This document shows positions 34,982 to 44,737 of a stretch of 64,000 bases of DNA, in pieces. The stretch comes from Microbacterium sp. MYb45 (GTDB taxonomy: Bacteria; Actinomycetota; Actinomycetes; Actinomycetales; Microbacteriaceae). A model generated the notes under the pieces. It was not told where the DNA came from. It saw only the letters and a program-made list of their open reading frames with translations, and made no database searches. Location: assembly GCF_002979655.1 (NCBI RefSeq), contig NZ_PCPG01000001.1, forward strand, positions 930,001-994,000, written 5' to 3'. Numbering within the stretch: the stretch's first letter is position 1; every line of letters starts with the position of its first letter. Made by a program: the position numbers and the translations under genes.

Positions 34982-36314
34982 GTCCGGGCACGATCGCGAG
35001 AGCGACGAGTCCGACGCAGAAGGCGAACACCGCACCGAAAGCACCCGCCTCACCTCCGAGGGATGCCACCGCGAGACCGGCCAGCGCGATCGCGACGGCC
35101 GAACCGGTGGCGTCCGAGATCGACAGGGCAGAGGAGTTGAATCCCTGATTCGTCTCGTCCGAGTACGCGAGCGTCAGGACGGTCAACCGCGGGTACAGCA
35201 GCCCCATCCCGCCACCGGCGAATGCCCAGCCGAGCACCACCACCGCCGCTGAGACGTCGAAGAGCGCGGCGACGAGGACGCAGAGCAGCGCCACCAGGAG
35301 CGAGCCGAGACTGATCAGCGTGATGCGGTGATTCCCCAGACGCTCACCGTATCGCCCCTGCAGCGCCGAGGCGCCGGCCCAGGCCAATGCCGCCAGCATC
35401 AGTGCGACTCCCGCCCACGTCGCACTGAAGTCGAACTTCTTCATCAGCAGGTACGGGATGTAGGCCTCAGCGGCGAAGAACGCACCCGCCACGATGCCGC
35501 GCATCAGCACCACGCTCGGCAGCCCCTGGCCCGCGCGCAACGTGCGCCGTGGCAGCAGCGGGAGCACGGCGAGTCCGATCGCGACGACTGCGCCGAGCGC
35601 GACCGGCCAGCCGACCGACGGTGCCATGTCGGCAGAGAAGCCGATCACGACGGCGAGAACGGCCACGACCACGGCGAGTGCGAGGCGCACGACGAGGGCG
35701 CGTCGGTTCTGCGGCTCCCCCTGCCCCAGGTCGACACCACGGAGGCGGACAGCGATCATCATGAATGCGGCGCCCGTCAGCACCGCGACGCCCAGGAACG
35801 CCCATCGCCAGTCGAGGTACTCCGCGACAGCCCCGGCCAGGAATGGTCCGACCATCGACGGCACGACCCAGGCCGCGGCGAAGGCGGCGAAGATCCTGCC
35901 GTGCAGATGAGGCGGATACAGCCGCGCCACCACCACGTAGAGCGCAACGGTCTGCCCGCCGGTGCCGAGCCCCTGGACGAGTCGTCCGATCAGGAACTGA
36001 TGCATCGTCACGGCGAAGCCCGAGACGAGAAGACCGACGATGAAGAGCGTGACGGCGACATACAGGGCGCCGCGCGGTCCGCGCGCGTCCGACCACGCGC
36101 CCGTGGCGACCATGCCGATCACACTCGTCGCCAGGGTGCCGGCGAAAGCAACGGCGTAGAGGGCCTCGCCGTGGAGAGCCTCGCTGACGATCGGCATGAC
36201 CGTCGTCACCGCGAGTGCCTCGATGGCGGCGAGGAAGATCAGGGCGACCGCGCCGAGGGTCACCCAGATGCGTTGGCGGTCCCAGATCGTCGCGGCGTCG
36301 ACCGGAGTCGTCAT
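34944..36314 (-). CDS. Major facilitator superfamily transporter
   Basis: A 456-residue polytopic transporter. The first helix is followed by VTTVMPIVSEAL, the MFS motif A-like GAWSDARGPRG lies in the loop after helix 2, and QGLGTGGQTVALYVV after the RLVQG segment resembles drug-exporter motif C regions. The substrate is unknown; the sequence suggests a DHA-type exporter. The ATG overlaps the stop of the MalY-like gene (ATGA), so the pair is co-translated, and a link to sulfur-amino-acid or thiol export is possible. Confidence 0.88.
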   Translation of the reverse strand: MTTPVDAATIWDRQRIWVTLGAVALIFLAAIEALAVTTVMPIVSEALHGEALYAVAFAGTLATSVIGMVATGAWSDARGPRGALYVAVTLFIVGLLVSGFAVTMHQFLIGRLVQGLGTGGQTVALYVVVARLYPPHLHGRIFAAFAAAWVVPSMVGPFLAGAVAEYLDWRWAFLGVAVLTGAAFMMIAVRLRGVDLGQGEPQNRRALVVRLALAVVVAVLAVVIGFSADMAPSVGWPVALGAVVAIGLAVLPLLPRRTLRAGQGLPSVVLMRGIVAGAFFAAEAYIPYLLMKKFDFSATWAGVALMLAALAWAGASALQGRYGERLGNHRITLISLGSLLVALLCVLVAALFDVSAAVVVLGWAFAGGGMGLLYPRLTVLTLAYSDETNQGFNSSALSISDATGSAVAIALAGLAVASLGGEAGAFGAVFAFCVGLVALAIVPGLRLGHAAESPVR

Positions 36315-37465
36315 CGGCCCACGAGCGCCGCGATGCGCTCGATCGCCTCAGTGATGATCTCCGGGGAGGTGCCGAAGTTCAGCCGCACATGGCCCGCACC
36401 CTCGGCGCCGAAAGCCGGTCCGAAGTGCAGGGCGACCTTCGCGTCGCGCAGGATGCGTCGCGCGGGATTGTCGCCCCAGTCGAGCGCGGTGAGGTCGATC
36501 CACGCGAGGTACCCGGCGTCCGGAATGCGATAGCGCGCACCCGGCAGGTGAGCCGCCAGAAGGTCCTCGAGCAGCACTCGATTCTCATCGAGGGTGCGCA
36601 GCAGCCCATCCAGCCAGGGGTCGCTCTCTTCCGAGAATGCGGCCACGGCGGCGAGCAGACCGAACTGTCCGGTACGCCACTCCACCTCAACGGGCAGGCC
36701 GCGCACGACCTCACTCGTCGCGTCGTCGGCGGTGACCATCAGGGCACACTTCAGACCTGCGAGGTTGAACGCCTTGCTGGCGCTGACGACTGCATAGCCG
36801 ACGCGCCGGGCCGCATCGTTCACGGCGAGGAACGGCGTGAACCCGGTTCCCGGTTGCGCGAGCGGCGCATGGATCTCGTCCGAGACGACGGCCGCCCCGA
36901 ACTCATCCGCCAGGTCCGCGAGCGCGGCGAGGCCGTCACGGTCATGCACCGTGCCGGTCGGGTTGTGCGGGTTGCAGAGCAGGATCGCCGTCGCTCCGTC
37001 GTCGAAGGCCGCACGGATGCCGTCGAGATCGAGTTCCCATCGGGTTCCCGTGTCACGCAGCGGGACGCGCTCCACCTCTGCGCCGGCCTCGGCGACCAGG
37101 TCGTAGAACGGCGGATACACCGGAGGGGTCACGACGACCCGCTCCCCCGGCTGCGTCACACGGCGGAGGATCTCCACGATCCCCATGCTCACGTCCGCCG
37201 TGCTCCGCATGCGCGCGGGGTCGGGCTCCCAGCCGTAGCGTCGGTTCGCGAAAGCGGCGAACGACTCGGCGAGCGGTGTGCGCGATGCGACATACCCGGT
37301 GTCACCGATCTCCACGGCGCGCCGCAGCGCATCCGAGATCGCCGGCGCCAGCGGGAAGTCGGTCTCGGCGACGAACAGCGGAAGCACATCGTCCGGGTAC
37401 TCACGCCACTTCTCGCTGCTGCGCTCGCGGAGCTCCGCCAGAGGCAGTGCCTTCACCTGAAGCAT
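36311..37465 (-). CDS. MalY/PatB family cystathionine beta-lyase-type aminotransferase
   Basis: A PLP-dependent fold-type-I enzyme of about 384 residues that cleaves C-S bonds of cystathionine-like substrates. It shows the family start LPLFVAETDFPLAPAI, NPHNPTGTVHDRDGL near residue 165, SDEIHAPLAQPG near 200, and the PLP Lys in VVSASKAFNLAGLK near 230. GGGAG lies five bases before the ATG at 37465; an in-frame ATG at 37495 (GACGAT six bases before it) is the alternative. Related AecD/PatB enzymes act in methionine synthesis or thiol release. It is followed by a coupled MFS exporter. Confidence 0.87.
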   Translation of the reverse strand: MLQVKALPLAELRERSSEKWREYPDDVLPLFVAETDFPLAPAISDALRRAVEIGDTGYVASRTPLAESFAAFANRRYGWEPDPARMRSTADVSMGIVEILRRVTQPGERVVVTPPVYPPFYDLVAEAGAEVERVPLRDTGTRWELDLDGIRAAFDDGATAILLCNPHNPTGTVHDRDGLAALADLADEFGAAVVSDEIHAPLAQPGTGFTPFLAVNDAARRVGYAVVSASKAFNLAGLKCALMVTADDATSEVVRGLPVEVEWRTGQFGLLAAVAAFSEESDPWLDGLLRTLDENRVLLEDLLAAHLPGARYRIPDAGYLAWIDLTALDWGDNPARRILRDAKVALHFGPAFGAEGAGHVRLNFGTSPEIITEAIERIAALVGR

Positions 37466-37503
37466 TCGTTCTCCCGAGGTTCCGAAACGCGTCATCGTCG
37501 TAT

Positions 37504-37517
37504 CGTCGGATCCGACG
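37504..37517. promoter_or_regulatory. 14-base palindrome upstream of the MalY-like gene
   Basis: CGTCGGATCCGACG is a perfect palindrome 39-52 bases before the ATG at 37465. On the minus strand it runs into GACGAT, a possible -10 element, so it could be an operator. No regulator is assigned. Confidence 0.4.
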
Positions 37518-37559
37518 CGCGCGTCGTCGTGCCGCCTCGCGGCAGCGGTCCCGTGCGGA

Positions 37560-37889
37560 TCAGATCGCGAAGCCGAGCGCGCGCATCATGTCGCGCCCGT
37601 CGTCCGTGATCCGCTCCGGACCCCACGGCGGCATCCAGACCCAGTTGATGCGGAATCGATCGACGACGCTGTCCAGAGCCTGAGCGGTCTGGTCCTCGAG
37701 CACGTCGGTGAGCGGGCAGCCCGCGCTGGTCAGCGTCATGTGGATGACGAGAGCATCGTTCTCGTCATCCCAGGCGAGGTCGTAGATGAGGCCGAGGTCG
37801 ACGACGTTGATCCCGAGCTCGGGGTCCATGACGTCTTTGAGAGCCTCGGTGACCGCGTCGTACTTCTCGTCCGTGAGGGTCGCTGTCAT
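37560..37889 (-). CDS. sufT: SufT / MIP18-type metal-sulfur cluster assembly protein
   Basis: A 109-residue DUF59 protein with the signature DVMDPELGINVVDLGLIYDL (about 19-38) and the conserved Cys in TSAGCPLTD. In actinobacteria SufT closes the SUF operon and helps mature Fe-S proteins. It begins nine bases after the sufC stop. A weak hairpin TGCCGC-CTC-GCGGCA (37530-37544) lies downstream and may end the operon. Confidence 0.93.
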   Translation of the reverse strand: MTATLTDEKYDAVTEALKDVMDPELGINVVDLGLIYDLAWDDENDALVIHMTLTSAGCPLTDVLEDQTAQALDSVVDRFRINWVWMPPWGPERITDDGRDMMRALGFAI

Positions 37890-37898
37890 GCGATCAGC

Positions 37899-38669
<771 letters not shown>

Positions 38670-38672
38670 TCT

Positions 38673-38999
38673 TCAAACTTCCTTAATAACAGTCGGATCG
38701 ATGAGCACGTCGTCGCCGTCGATCTGGACGACGTAGACCGGGACGGGCTCATATGCGGGGAGATTCTGGGGCTTGCCGGTGAGCAGCGAGAACGCGGAGC
38801 CGTGAGCCCAGCACTCCACCGTGTCACCTTCGACGAAGCCTTCGGACAGCGAGATGTCGCCGTGGGTGCAGGTGTCGCCGATGGCGTGGATGACTCCCTC
38901 GCCGTCTTTGATCACCGTGATCGGCACGCCGCCCGGATCGACACGCAACGGCATGTCCTGCTCGAGGTCGGCGACTCCGCAGACGCGTTCGGCGGTCAT
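38673..38999 (-). CDS. Rieske-type [2Fe-2S] ferredoxin of the SUF operon
   Basis: A 108-residue protein with the Rieske ligand pair C44-T-H46 and C63-x2-H66 (CTHGDIS and CWAHGSAF). It resembles the small ferredoxin component of aromatic dioxygenase systems (NirD/BphF-like). Its ATG overlaps the sufD stop by ATGA and sufC follows after three bases, so it is an integral part of this operon. It may donate electrons during cluster assembly, which is inference from position. Confidence 0.92.
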   Translation of the reverse strand: MTAERVCGVADLEQDMPLRVDPGGVPITVIKDGEGVIHAIGDTCTHGDISLSEGFVEGDTVECWAHGSAFSLLTGKPQNLPAYEPVPVYVVQIDGDDVLIDPTVIKEV

Positions 39000-40201
39000 G
39001 CACTCACCTCGGCCAGCTCCGTCTCGATCGCCGCCAGAAGCTCGGCCTCGAGGGCGGGGATGCCGAGGCGCTGCACGATGTCGGTGAGGAAGCCGAGCAC
39101 GACGAGCCGACGTGCCTCCTCCTCGCTGATACCGCGCGCCTGCAGGTAGAACAGCTGCTCGTCGTCGAAACGACCCGTCGCACTCGCGTGTCCGGCGCCG
39201 AGGATGTCGCCGGTCTCGATCTCGAGGTTCGGGATCGAGTCGGCGCGGGCGCCCTCGGTGAGGACCAGGTTGCGGTTCGCCTCGTAGGAGTCGGTGCCCG
39301 TGGCGTCGGCTCCGATCAGCACGTCGCCGATCCAGACGCTGTGTGCGCCCTGCCCCTGCAGCGCACCCTTGTAGAGGACGTCACCCTTGGTGTGCGGTCC
39401 CTTGTGGTGCAGGTACACCTGGCTCTCCAGATGCTGCCCGGCGTCTGCATAGGACAGGCCGTAGAGGTACCCCTCGGAGCCTGCGCCTGCGAGCTCGACG
39501 TTCGGGTTGACGCGCACGACGCCGCCGCCGAAGCTCACGACGAAGTGCTTGAGCGTCGCATCCGCACCGACCCGTGCCTGGTGTGCAGACGCATGGACCG
39601 CGTCATCCGCCCACTGCTGCAGGCTGATGACCGACAGCTTCGCGCCGTCGCGGACGATGATCTCGACGTTCTGTGCGTACTGGGCGGACCCGGTGTGCTG
39701 CAGGACGACGGTCGCCGAGCTGTGCTCGAGCGCCTCGATCACGATGTGCGCATCGGCACGACGGTCGGCTCCGAGACCGGCGATGGAGACGAAGATCGGC
39801 TCTGCGACCTCTTCCTCGCGCGGGATCCGCACGTGGAGGGCCTCGGCGGATCCCTGCCAGGCCACGGCCGCGGTGACGTCTTCGGCGAGGAAGACCTCGC
39901 CGCGGGGGGCGGTACCGATCGCGAGCGGCGCGGCGATGTACTGCTCCCCCGCGTTGATCGTGTAACTCACACCGTCGTTCTGCGGAGCCACCTCGAACAG
40001 CGAGGTGAGCTGCGCGACGGGTGTGTGCTTCCAGTTGACCTCGCGCCCGGTGGGGGCGCCGAAGTCGGCCGGCTCGAAAGAGTGCGGACGCTCGGAGCGG
40101 GTCTGCACCGGGACGAATCCGGCCGCGGCCACCTGGGCGGCGGGGTCGATGTGCGCGTTCGTGTGCTGCGCCTCGGCAGGCGCTGTCGTAGCGGCGGTCA
40201 C
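38996..40201 (-). CDS. sufD: Fe-S cluster assembly protein SufD
   Basis: A 401-residue SufB/SufD-family scaffold subunit with a right-handed beta-helix core. The C-terminal region carries DSYEANRNLVLTEGARADSIPNLEIETGD and GHASATGRFDDEQLFYLQARG, characteristic of the family. With SufB and SufC it forms the SufBC2D complex. Translation begins at a GTG whose first base is the last base of the sufB TAG stop, so coupling is tight. Confidence 0.95.
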   Translation of the reverse strand: MTAATTAPAEAQHTNAHIDPAAQVAAAGFVPVQTRSERPHSFEPADFGAPTGREVNWKHTPVAQLTSLFEVAPQNDGVSYTINAGEQYIAAPLAIGTAPRGEVFLAEDVTAAVAWQGSAEALHVRIPREEEVAEPIFVSIAGLGADRRADAHIVIEALEHSSATVVLQHTGSAQYAQNVEIIVRDGAKLSVISLQQWADDAVHASAHQARVGADATLKHFVVSFGGGVVRVNPNVELAGAGSEGYLYGLSYADAGQHLESQVYLHHKGPHTKGDVLYKGALQGQGAHSVWIGDVLIGADATGTDSYEANRNLVLTEGARADSIPNLEIETGDILGAGHASATGRFDDEQLFYLQARGISEEEARRLVVLGFLTDIVQRLGIPALEAELLAAIETELAEVSA

Positions 40202-41619
40202 TAGCCGACCGATCCTTCCATGCCCATCTCGATGAGCTTGTTCAGTTCCATCGCGTATTCCATCGGCAGTTCCCGCGCGATCGGCTCGATGAAGCCGCGC
40301 ACGATCATCGCCATCGCCTCGTCCTCGGGCATGCCGCGGGACTGCAGGTAGAACAGCTGCTCCTCGCTCACCTTCGAGACCGTGGCCTCGTGGCCGAGCT
40401 GCACGTCGTCGACACGGATGTCGATCGCCGGATAGGTGTCGGAGCGGGACTTCGTGTCGACGAGCAGAGCGTCGCAGCGCACGGTGTTCGCAGAGTGGTG
40501 TGCCGCGGCGTCCACGCGTACCTCACCGCGATAGCCGGCACGTCCTCCGCCGCGGGCGATCGACTTCGAGACGATCGACGACTGCGTGTAGGGCGCCATG
40601 TGGATCATCTTCGCGCCGGCGTCCTGGTGCTGACCGGGACCGGCGAAGGCGACCGACAGGGTCTCGCCCTTGGCGTGCTCGCCCATCAGGTAGATCGACG
40701 GGTACTTCATCGTCACCTTGGAGCCGATGTTGCCGTCGACCCACTCCATGGTCGCACCCTCGTACGCCACGGCGCGCTTGGTGACCAGGTTGTAGACGTT
40801 GTTCGACCAGTTCTGGATCGTCGTGTAGCGAACGCGGGCGTTCTTCTTCACGATGATCTCGACGACGGCCGAGTGCAGCGAGTCCGACTTGTAGATCGGG
40901 GCCGTGCAGCCCTCGATGTAGTGGACGTAGCTGTCCTCGTCGGCGATGATCAGCGTCCGCTCGAACTGGCCCATGTTCTCGGTGTTGATACGGAAGTACG
41001 CCTGCAGCGGGATCTCGACGTGCACGCCCTTGGGGACGTAGACGAAGGAGCCGCCCGACCACACGGCCGTGTTCAGCGCGGCGAACTTGTTGTCACCGGC
41101 GGGGATGACCGAGCCGAAGTACTCCTCGAAGAACTCGGGGTGCTCGCGCAGGGCCGTGTCGGTGTCCATGAAGATGACGCCCTGCGCCTCCAGGTCCTCG
41201 CGGATCTGGTGGTAGACGACCTCGGACTCGTACTGGGCTGCCACACCGGCCACGAGCCGCTGACGCTCGGCCTCGGGGATGCCGAGGCGCTCGTAGGTCT
41301 CGCGGATCTCGGCGGGAAGGTCTTCCCACGTCTGCGCCTGCTTCTCGGTGGAGCGGACGAAGTACTTGATGTTGTCGAAGTCGATCTCGCTGAGGTCGGC
41401 GCCCCAGGTCGGCATCGGCTTCTTCCCGAAGAGCTGGTACCCCTTGAGACGGGTCTTCAGCATCCATTCGGGTTCGCTCTTGAGTGCAGAGATTCCTCGC
41501 ACGACCTCTTCCGAGATCCCGCGTTTGGCGATGGCGCCGGCGGCGTCTTCATCGTGCCAGCCGAATTCGTACACCCCCAGACCGTCAAGCTCCGGGCGGT
41601 CGATCAGTACATCCGACAT
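40201..41619 (-). CDS. sufB: Fe-S cluster assembly protein SufB
   Basis: First gene of the SUF operon, 472 residues. Family landmarks are [15 protein letters not shown] near the N-terminus, [18 protein letters not shown] [43 protein letters not shown] [20 protein letters not shown], and [14 protein letters not shown], with the conserved Cys, in the core. Near the C-terminus lies [21 protein letters not shown]. It is the cluster-building scaffold. GAGGAGAG precedes the ATG. No sufR regulator gene lies upstream, where many actinobacteria have it; the neighbour is divergent ctaA. Confidence 0.97.
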   Translation of the reverse strand: MSDVLIDRPELDGLGVYEFGWHDEDAAGAIAKRGISEEVVRGISALKSEPEWMLKTRLKGYQLFGKKPMPTWGADLSEIDFDNIKYFVRSTEKQAQTWEDLPAEIRETYERLGIPEAERQRLVAGVAAQYESEVVYHQIREDLEAQGVIFMDTDTALREHPEFFEEYFGSVIPAGDNKFAALNTAVWSGGSFVYVPKGVHVEIPLQAYFRINTENMGQFERTLIIADEDSYVHYIEGCTAPIYKSDSLHSAVVEIIVKKNARVRYTTIQNWSNNVYNLVTKRAVAYEGATMEWVDGNIGSKVTMKYPSIYLMGEHAKGETLSVAFAGPGQHQDAGAKMIHMAPYTQSSIVSKSIARGGGRAGYRGEVRVDAAAHHSANTVRCDALLVDTKSRSDTYPAIDIRVDDVQLGHEATVSKVSEEQLFYLQSRGMPEDEAMAMIVRGFIEPIARELPMEYAMELNKLIEMGMEGSVG

Positions 41620-41743
41620 CCAACACTCTCCTCACAGGTCCCAAACGGTGTCATCCGCCCCGACACACCTGATCCCCGTCGAGTCTGCGGGAGCGGGTGC
41701 CGTTGGTGGGCCCTCATCACCGGCGCTTCCATCGCGCCTAAAC

Positions 41744-41783
41744 TGTTGTCGATGCTTCAGCGCGGTCAGCGCTCATCGCAACA
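41744..41783. promoter_or_regulatory. Interrupted inverted repeat between sufB and ctaA
   Basis: Three nested arm pairs line up: TGTTG/CAACA, CGATG/CATCG and AGCGC/GCGCT, around the loop GGTCA, with a 1-base and a 4-base bulge on the left side. The element lies 125 bases from the sufB start and 70 bases from the ctaA start, close to -10-like hexamers for both directions. It could be an operator or an RNA hairpin. Confidence 0.4.
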
Positions 41784-41852
41784 ATCCGATTCTACAGGTT
41801 CCGCCTGACAGACGGGCCATGCCCGCAGGTTCCAGCGCGGTCCGGAGGACTA

Positions 41853-42959
41853 ATGCCCGAGACGACGATCCCCGCCTCCACTCCGACGCAGACGGCTCCG
41901 CCCCGTTCTGCTCCGTGGGGACGCGCGCTGACGGTCTTCGCCTGGCTCTCCTTCCTCAGCGAGACCATCATCATCGGCACCGGCGGCGCGGTGCGCCTCA
42001 CCGGATCGGGCCTCGGATGCTCCGACTGGCCGCTGTGCACACCGGACTCCCTGGTCCCGATCCTCGAAGTGCAGGGCATCCACGGCATCATCGAGTTCGG
42101 CAACCGCCTGATGACGGGCGTGGTCGGGATCATCGCGCTGGCCGTCGTGCTGCTGGTCCTGCACCTCTTCAGCGGGAAGCGCGGCCTGGTCACCGCGCTC
42201 TGGTACGCCGCCGGCGGCATCGTGGCGGCCGTCGCCGCGTTCGGCATCGCCGCCCCCTTGCACTTCCCGGCCTCCCCCATCGCGCTCGGCGTGCTCTTGA
42301 TCGCCGTCATCGCGGCGGCGGTCCGCTCCATCCGCACGACGCCCTCCCGACGTGACCTGGTCCTACTGGCCTGGCTCGTGCTCATCGGCGTGGTCGCCCA
42401 GGCGCTCGTCGGCGGCATCACGGTGCTGACCGGCCTCAACCCCTTCATCGTGGGCTTCCACTACACCTCGTCCCTGCTGCTCGTCTGCATCACGGCGGCG
42501 TTCCTGGTGCGCCTGAAGACGGACGGCGGACCCCGTGAGCGCGCGGTTCCCGCGTGGTTCGCGGCTGTCACCCACGTGACCGGCCTCGCACTCGCCGTGA
42601 CGATCGTCTTCGGCGTGCTGACGACCGGGTCGGGTCCCCATTCCGGCGACGCGGATGTGCTGCGGCACGGCTTCGACGCGACCGTGCTCGCCCACGTGCA
42701 CTCGTGGCCCGGCTACATCCTGGCCGCCCTCGTGCTGTTCCTCACGGTCGCCGCCTGGGTGCTGCGCCTGGAGCCGCGGCGCTGGCTGCTCGTCCTGGTG
42801 CTGGCGATCCTGGTGCAGGTCGGTGTGGGGGTCTGGCAGGCACGTGAGGGACTCCCTCCGCTGCTCGTCGGCATCCACATGGTGCTCGCCTCGCTCTCGG
42901 CCGCCGCGTACACCGTGGTCGTGCTCCATCTGAAGCGCCGGGTCCCCGCCGAGGCCTGA
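41853..42959 (+). CDS. ctaA: Haem A synthase (CtaA/COX15)
   Basis: A 368-residue polytopic membrane enzyme converting haem O to haem A for aa3-type cytochrome oxidase. Family motifs are GAVRLTGSGLGCSDWPLC after helix 1, with its Cys residues, and IHGIIEFGNRLMTG. Haem-ligand histidines lie in VGFHYTSSLLL, LAHVHSWPGY and LVGIHMVLAS. GGAGG lies four bases before the ATG. Its partner ctaB lies 600 bases downstream in the opposite direction. Confidence 0.95.
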   Translation: MPETTIPASTPTQTAPPRSAPWGRALTVFAWLSFLSETIIIGTGGAVRLTGSGLGCSDWPLCTPDSLVPILEVQGIHGIIEFGNRLMTGVVGIIALAVVLLVLHLFSGKRGLVTALWYAAGGIVAAVAAFGIAAPLHFPASPIALGVLLIAVIAAAVRSIRTTPSRRDLVLLAWLVLIGVVAQALVGGITVLTGLNPFIVGFHYTSSLLLVCITAAFLVRLKTDGGPRERAVPAWFAAVTHVTGLALAVTIVFGVLTTGSGPHSGDADVLRHGFDATVLAHVHSWPGYILAALVLFLTVAAWVLRLEPRRWLLVLVLAILVQVGVGVWQAREGLPPLLVGIHMVLASLSAAAYTVVVLHLKRRVPAEA

Positions 42960-43025
42960 CCCCGCACAGGCGATCCACAGCTCGCACATCGCCGACTCAT
43001 CAGCGTGTCCGCGATCGTGGACGAC

Positions 43026-43508
43026 ATGAACAAGTCACTCTCACGCAGCATCGGATTCTGGCTCCTCCTGGTCGTGTCCCTCGCCACGACAGCTGTCGGC
43101 GGATGGCTCATCTCCGGTCAGATCGGGACGATGACGACCACCCTGCTCGACGGCACGGCCACGGGCGTCGAGGTATACGTCGGCCAGTCTCTCGTCGTCG
43201 TGGGCGCAGGCGTCCTCGCGGCCGGAATCGTCGGCATCCTGCTCACCCTCGGGCTCGTCGCGGCACGCTCGCTCGTCCCCACTCCCGCCCCGGCCGTCGT
43301 CGAGGCGATCGACTGGACCGCCGAGACCGCACAGCCTCAGGCCGCGGCCGAGCCCGCAACGTCCGAAACCACCGCATCCCCCGAGGCAGCGCCGACGTAC
43401 GACACGGCGACAGTCGACGAGGTGCCCGCCGCTGACGCGCACGACACCGCTCGGGACGACGCTCCCGCCGGCGACGCGAAGCCGGACGACTCGACGATCA
43501 CACGCTGA
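43026..43508 (+). CDS. Two-span membrane protein of unknown function
   Basis: A protein of about 160 residues with two hydrophobic helices (about residues 8-30 and 50-78) and a long Ala/Pro/Glu/Asp-rich, probably disordered C-terminal tail. No family is recognised with confidence; database relatives are sometimes called dinucleotide-utilizing enzyme, without visible support in this sequence. I prefer the ATG at 43026, with GATCGT seven bases before it; an in-frame GTG at 43005 is possible. Confidence 0.68.
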   Translation: MNKSLSRSIGFWLLLVVSLATTAVGGWLISGQIGTMTTTLLDGTATGVEVYVGQSLVVVGAGVLAAGIVGILLTLGLVAARSLVPTPAPAVVEAIDWTAETAQPQAAAEPATSETTASPEAAPTYDTATVDEVPAADAHDTARDDAPAGDAKPDDSTITR

Positions 43509-43524
43509 TCTTCTGAGCGGAAAG

Positions 43525-43566
43525 AACGACGGAGCGGCGCCGAGGAATCGGCGCCGCTCCGTCGTT
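43525..43566. terminator. Bidirectional terminator between the two-span membrane gene and ctaB
   Basis: A 19-base perfect stem (43525-43543 with 43548-43566) closes on a GGAA tetraloop, between convergent genes. It ends 14 bases from the ctaB stop. Confidence 0.92.
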
Positions 43567-43580
43567 TCAGAAGCTTCGAG

Positions 43581-44486
43581 TCAGAACGGCAGCAGCGGGT
43601 CGATCGCGACCGCGACGAAGATCAGCGTCAGGTAGGTGATCGAGGCGTGGAACACGCGCATGGGCCGCGGCTCGGTGCCGTGGACGGCGCGGTTGTAGAG
43701 CCGGTGCGACTCGTAGATGAACCATCCGCCGAAGACGGCCGCGGAGACGGTGTAGACCAGACCCATGTTGGCGATCGGGACGAGGAGCAGAGAGCACGCC
43801 ACCGTCGCCCACGCGTAGAGGATGACCTGGAGGCCGACCTGCGAGGCGTTGCGGGTGACACCCAGCATCGGCACGTCGACGTCTTCGTAGTCGTCCTTGT
43901 ACTTCATCGACAGCGGCCAGTAGTGCGGCGGCGTCCAGAGGAAGATCAGGAGGAAGAGGACGAACGCCGGCCAGTCGAGCGAGCCGGTGACGGCGGACCA
44001 GCCGATGAGCACGGGGAAGCACCCAGCGATGCCGCCCCAGATGATGTTCTGCTCGGTGCGGCGCTTGAGGATCATCGTGTAGATCACGACATAGAAGAAG
44101 ATCGCGGTCGCGGACAGGGCTGCGGCGAGCCAGTTGGTCGTGGCGAGCAGCCAGACCGTCGAGACGATCGCGAGCGTCCAGGAGAAGATCAGCGCGCCGC
44201 GCGGGCTGATCTCGCCCGTGACCAGCGGTCGATTCTCGGTGCGATGCATGTGCGCGTCGATGTCACGATCGAGGTACATGTTGAATGCGGCGGCGGAACC
44301 GGCGCTCAACGAGCCGCCGATGACGGTCGCCAGCACCAGCCACAGGTTGGGCAGTCCGCCCTGCGCCAGGAACATCACCGGAACGGTCGAGACGAGCAGA
44401 AGCTCGAGGACACGCGGCTTGGTGAGCGTGATGTAAGCCTTCACCGTGCGACCGATGGACGACTTCCTCACGGTCTGATCAGACAT
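43581..44486 (-). CDS. ctaB: Protohaem IX farnesyltransferase (haem O synthase)
   Basis: A 301-residue membrane prenyltransferase (UbiA family) that adds the farnesyl chain to haem B. The first Asp-rich motif is [20 protein letters not shown] and the second region contains [25 protein letters not shown]. The N-terminal [14 protein letters not shown] is typical. The ATG at 44486 is selected by similarity; longer in-frame starts run into the tkt promoter. ctaB divergent from tkt is a conserved actinobacterial arrangement. Confidence 0.95.
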   Translation of the reverse strand: MSDQTVRKSSIGRTVKAYITLTKPRVLELLLVSTVPVMFLAQGGLPNLWLVLATVIGGSLSAGSAAAFNMYLDRDIDAHMHRTENRPLVTGEISPRGALIFSWTLAIVSTVWLLATTNWLAAALSATAIFFYVVIYTMILKRRTEQNIIWGGIAGCFPVLIGWSAVTGSLDWPAFVLFLLIFLWTPPHYWPLSMKYKDDYEDVDVPMLGVTRNASQVGLQVILYAWATVACSLLLVPIANMGLVYTVSAAVFGGWFIYESHRLYNRAVHGTEPRPMRVFHASITYLTLIFVAVAIDPLLPF

Positions 44487-44600
44487 CGTCGAGATCTCGA
44501 TCGCCTCCTCCGCACATGTGACCGGACAACCTCTCCAGTCTATGACACCGGATGACGTCATCCGCGCCGTCCGCTCGCGTAGCACGACAGTCGTCTTCGC

Positions 44601-44703
44601 TATGCTGAGAGCACTCGCGCGCCCGGCGCTGCGCACACCCCTCCACCCGTCTCCGCGACGGTGCAGGATGCGCCAGGGAAGTTGCGGATGCGCCAGGGAA
44701 TAA
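44601..44703 (+). promoter_or_regulatory. Transketolase operon promoter and leader with direct repeat and short reading frame
   Basis: TATGCT (44601-44606) is a likely -10, giving a leader of about 120 bases. The leader contains two copies of GGATGCGCCAGGGAA (44666-44680 and 44686-44700), 20 bases apart. An ATG in the first copy opens an 11-codon frame, [11 protein letters not shown], ending at TAA 44701-44703, 34 bases before the tkt start. Confidence 0.5.
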
Positions 44704-44737
44704 GGGCGCCCTCGAAACTGTCGGAAAGGGCATGAAC

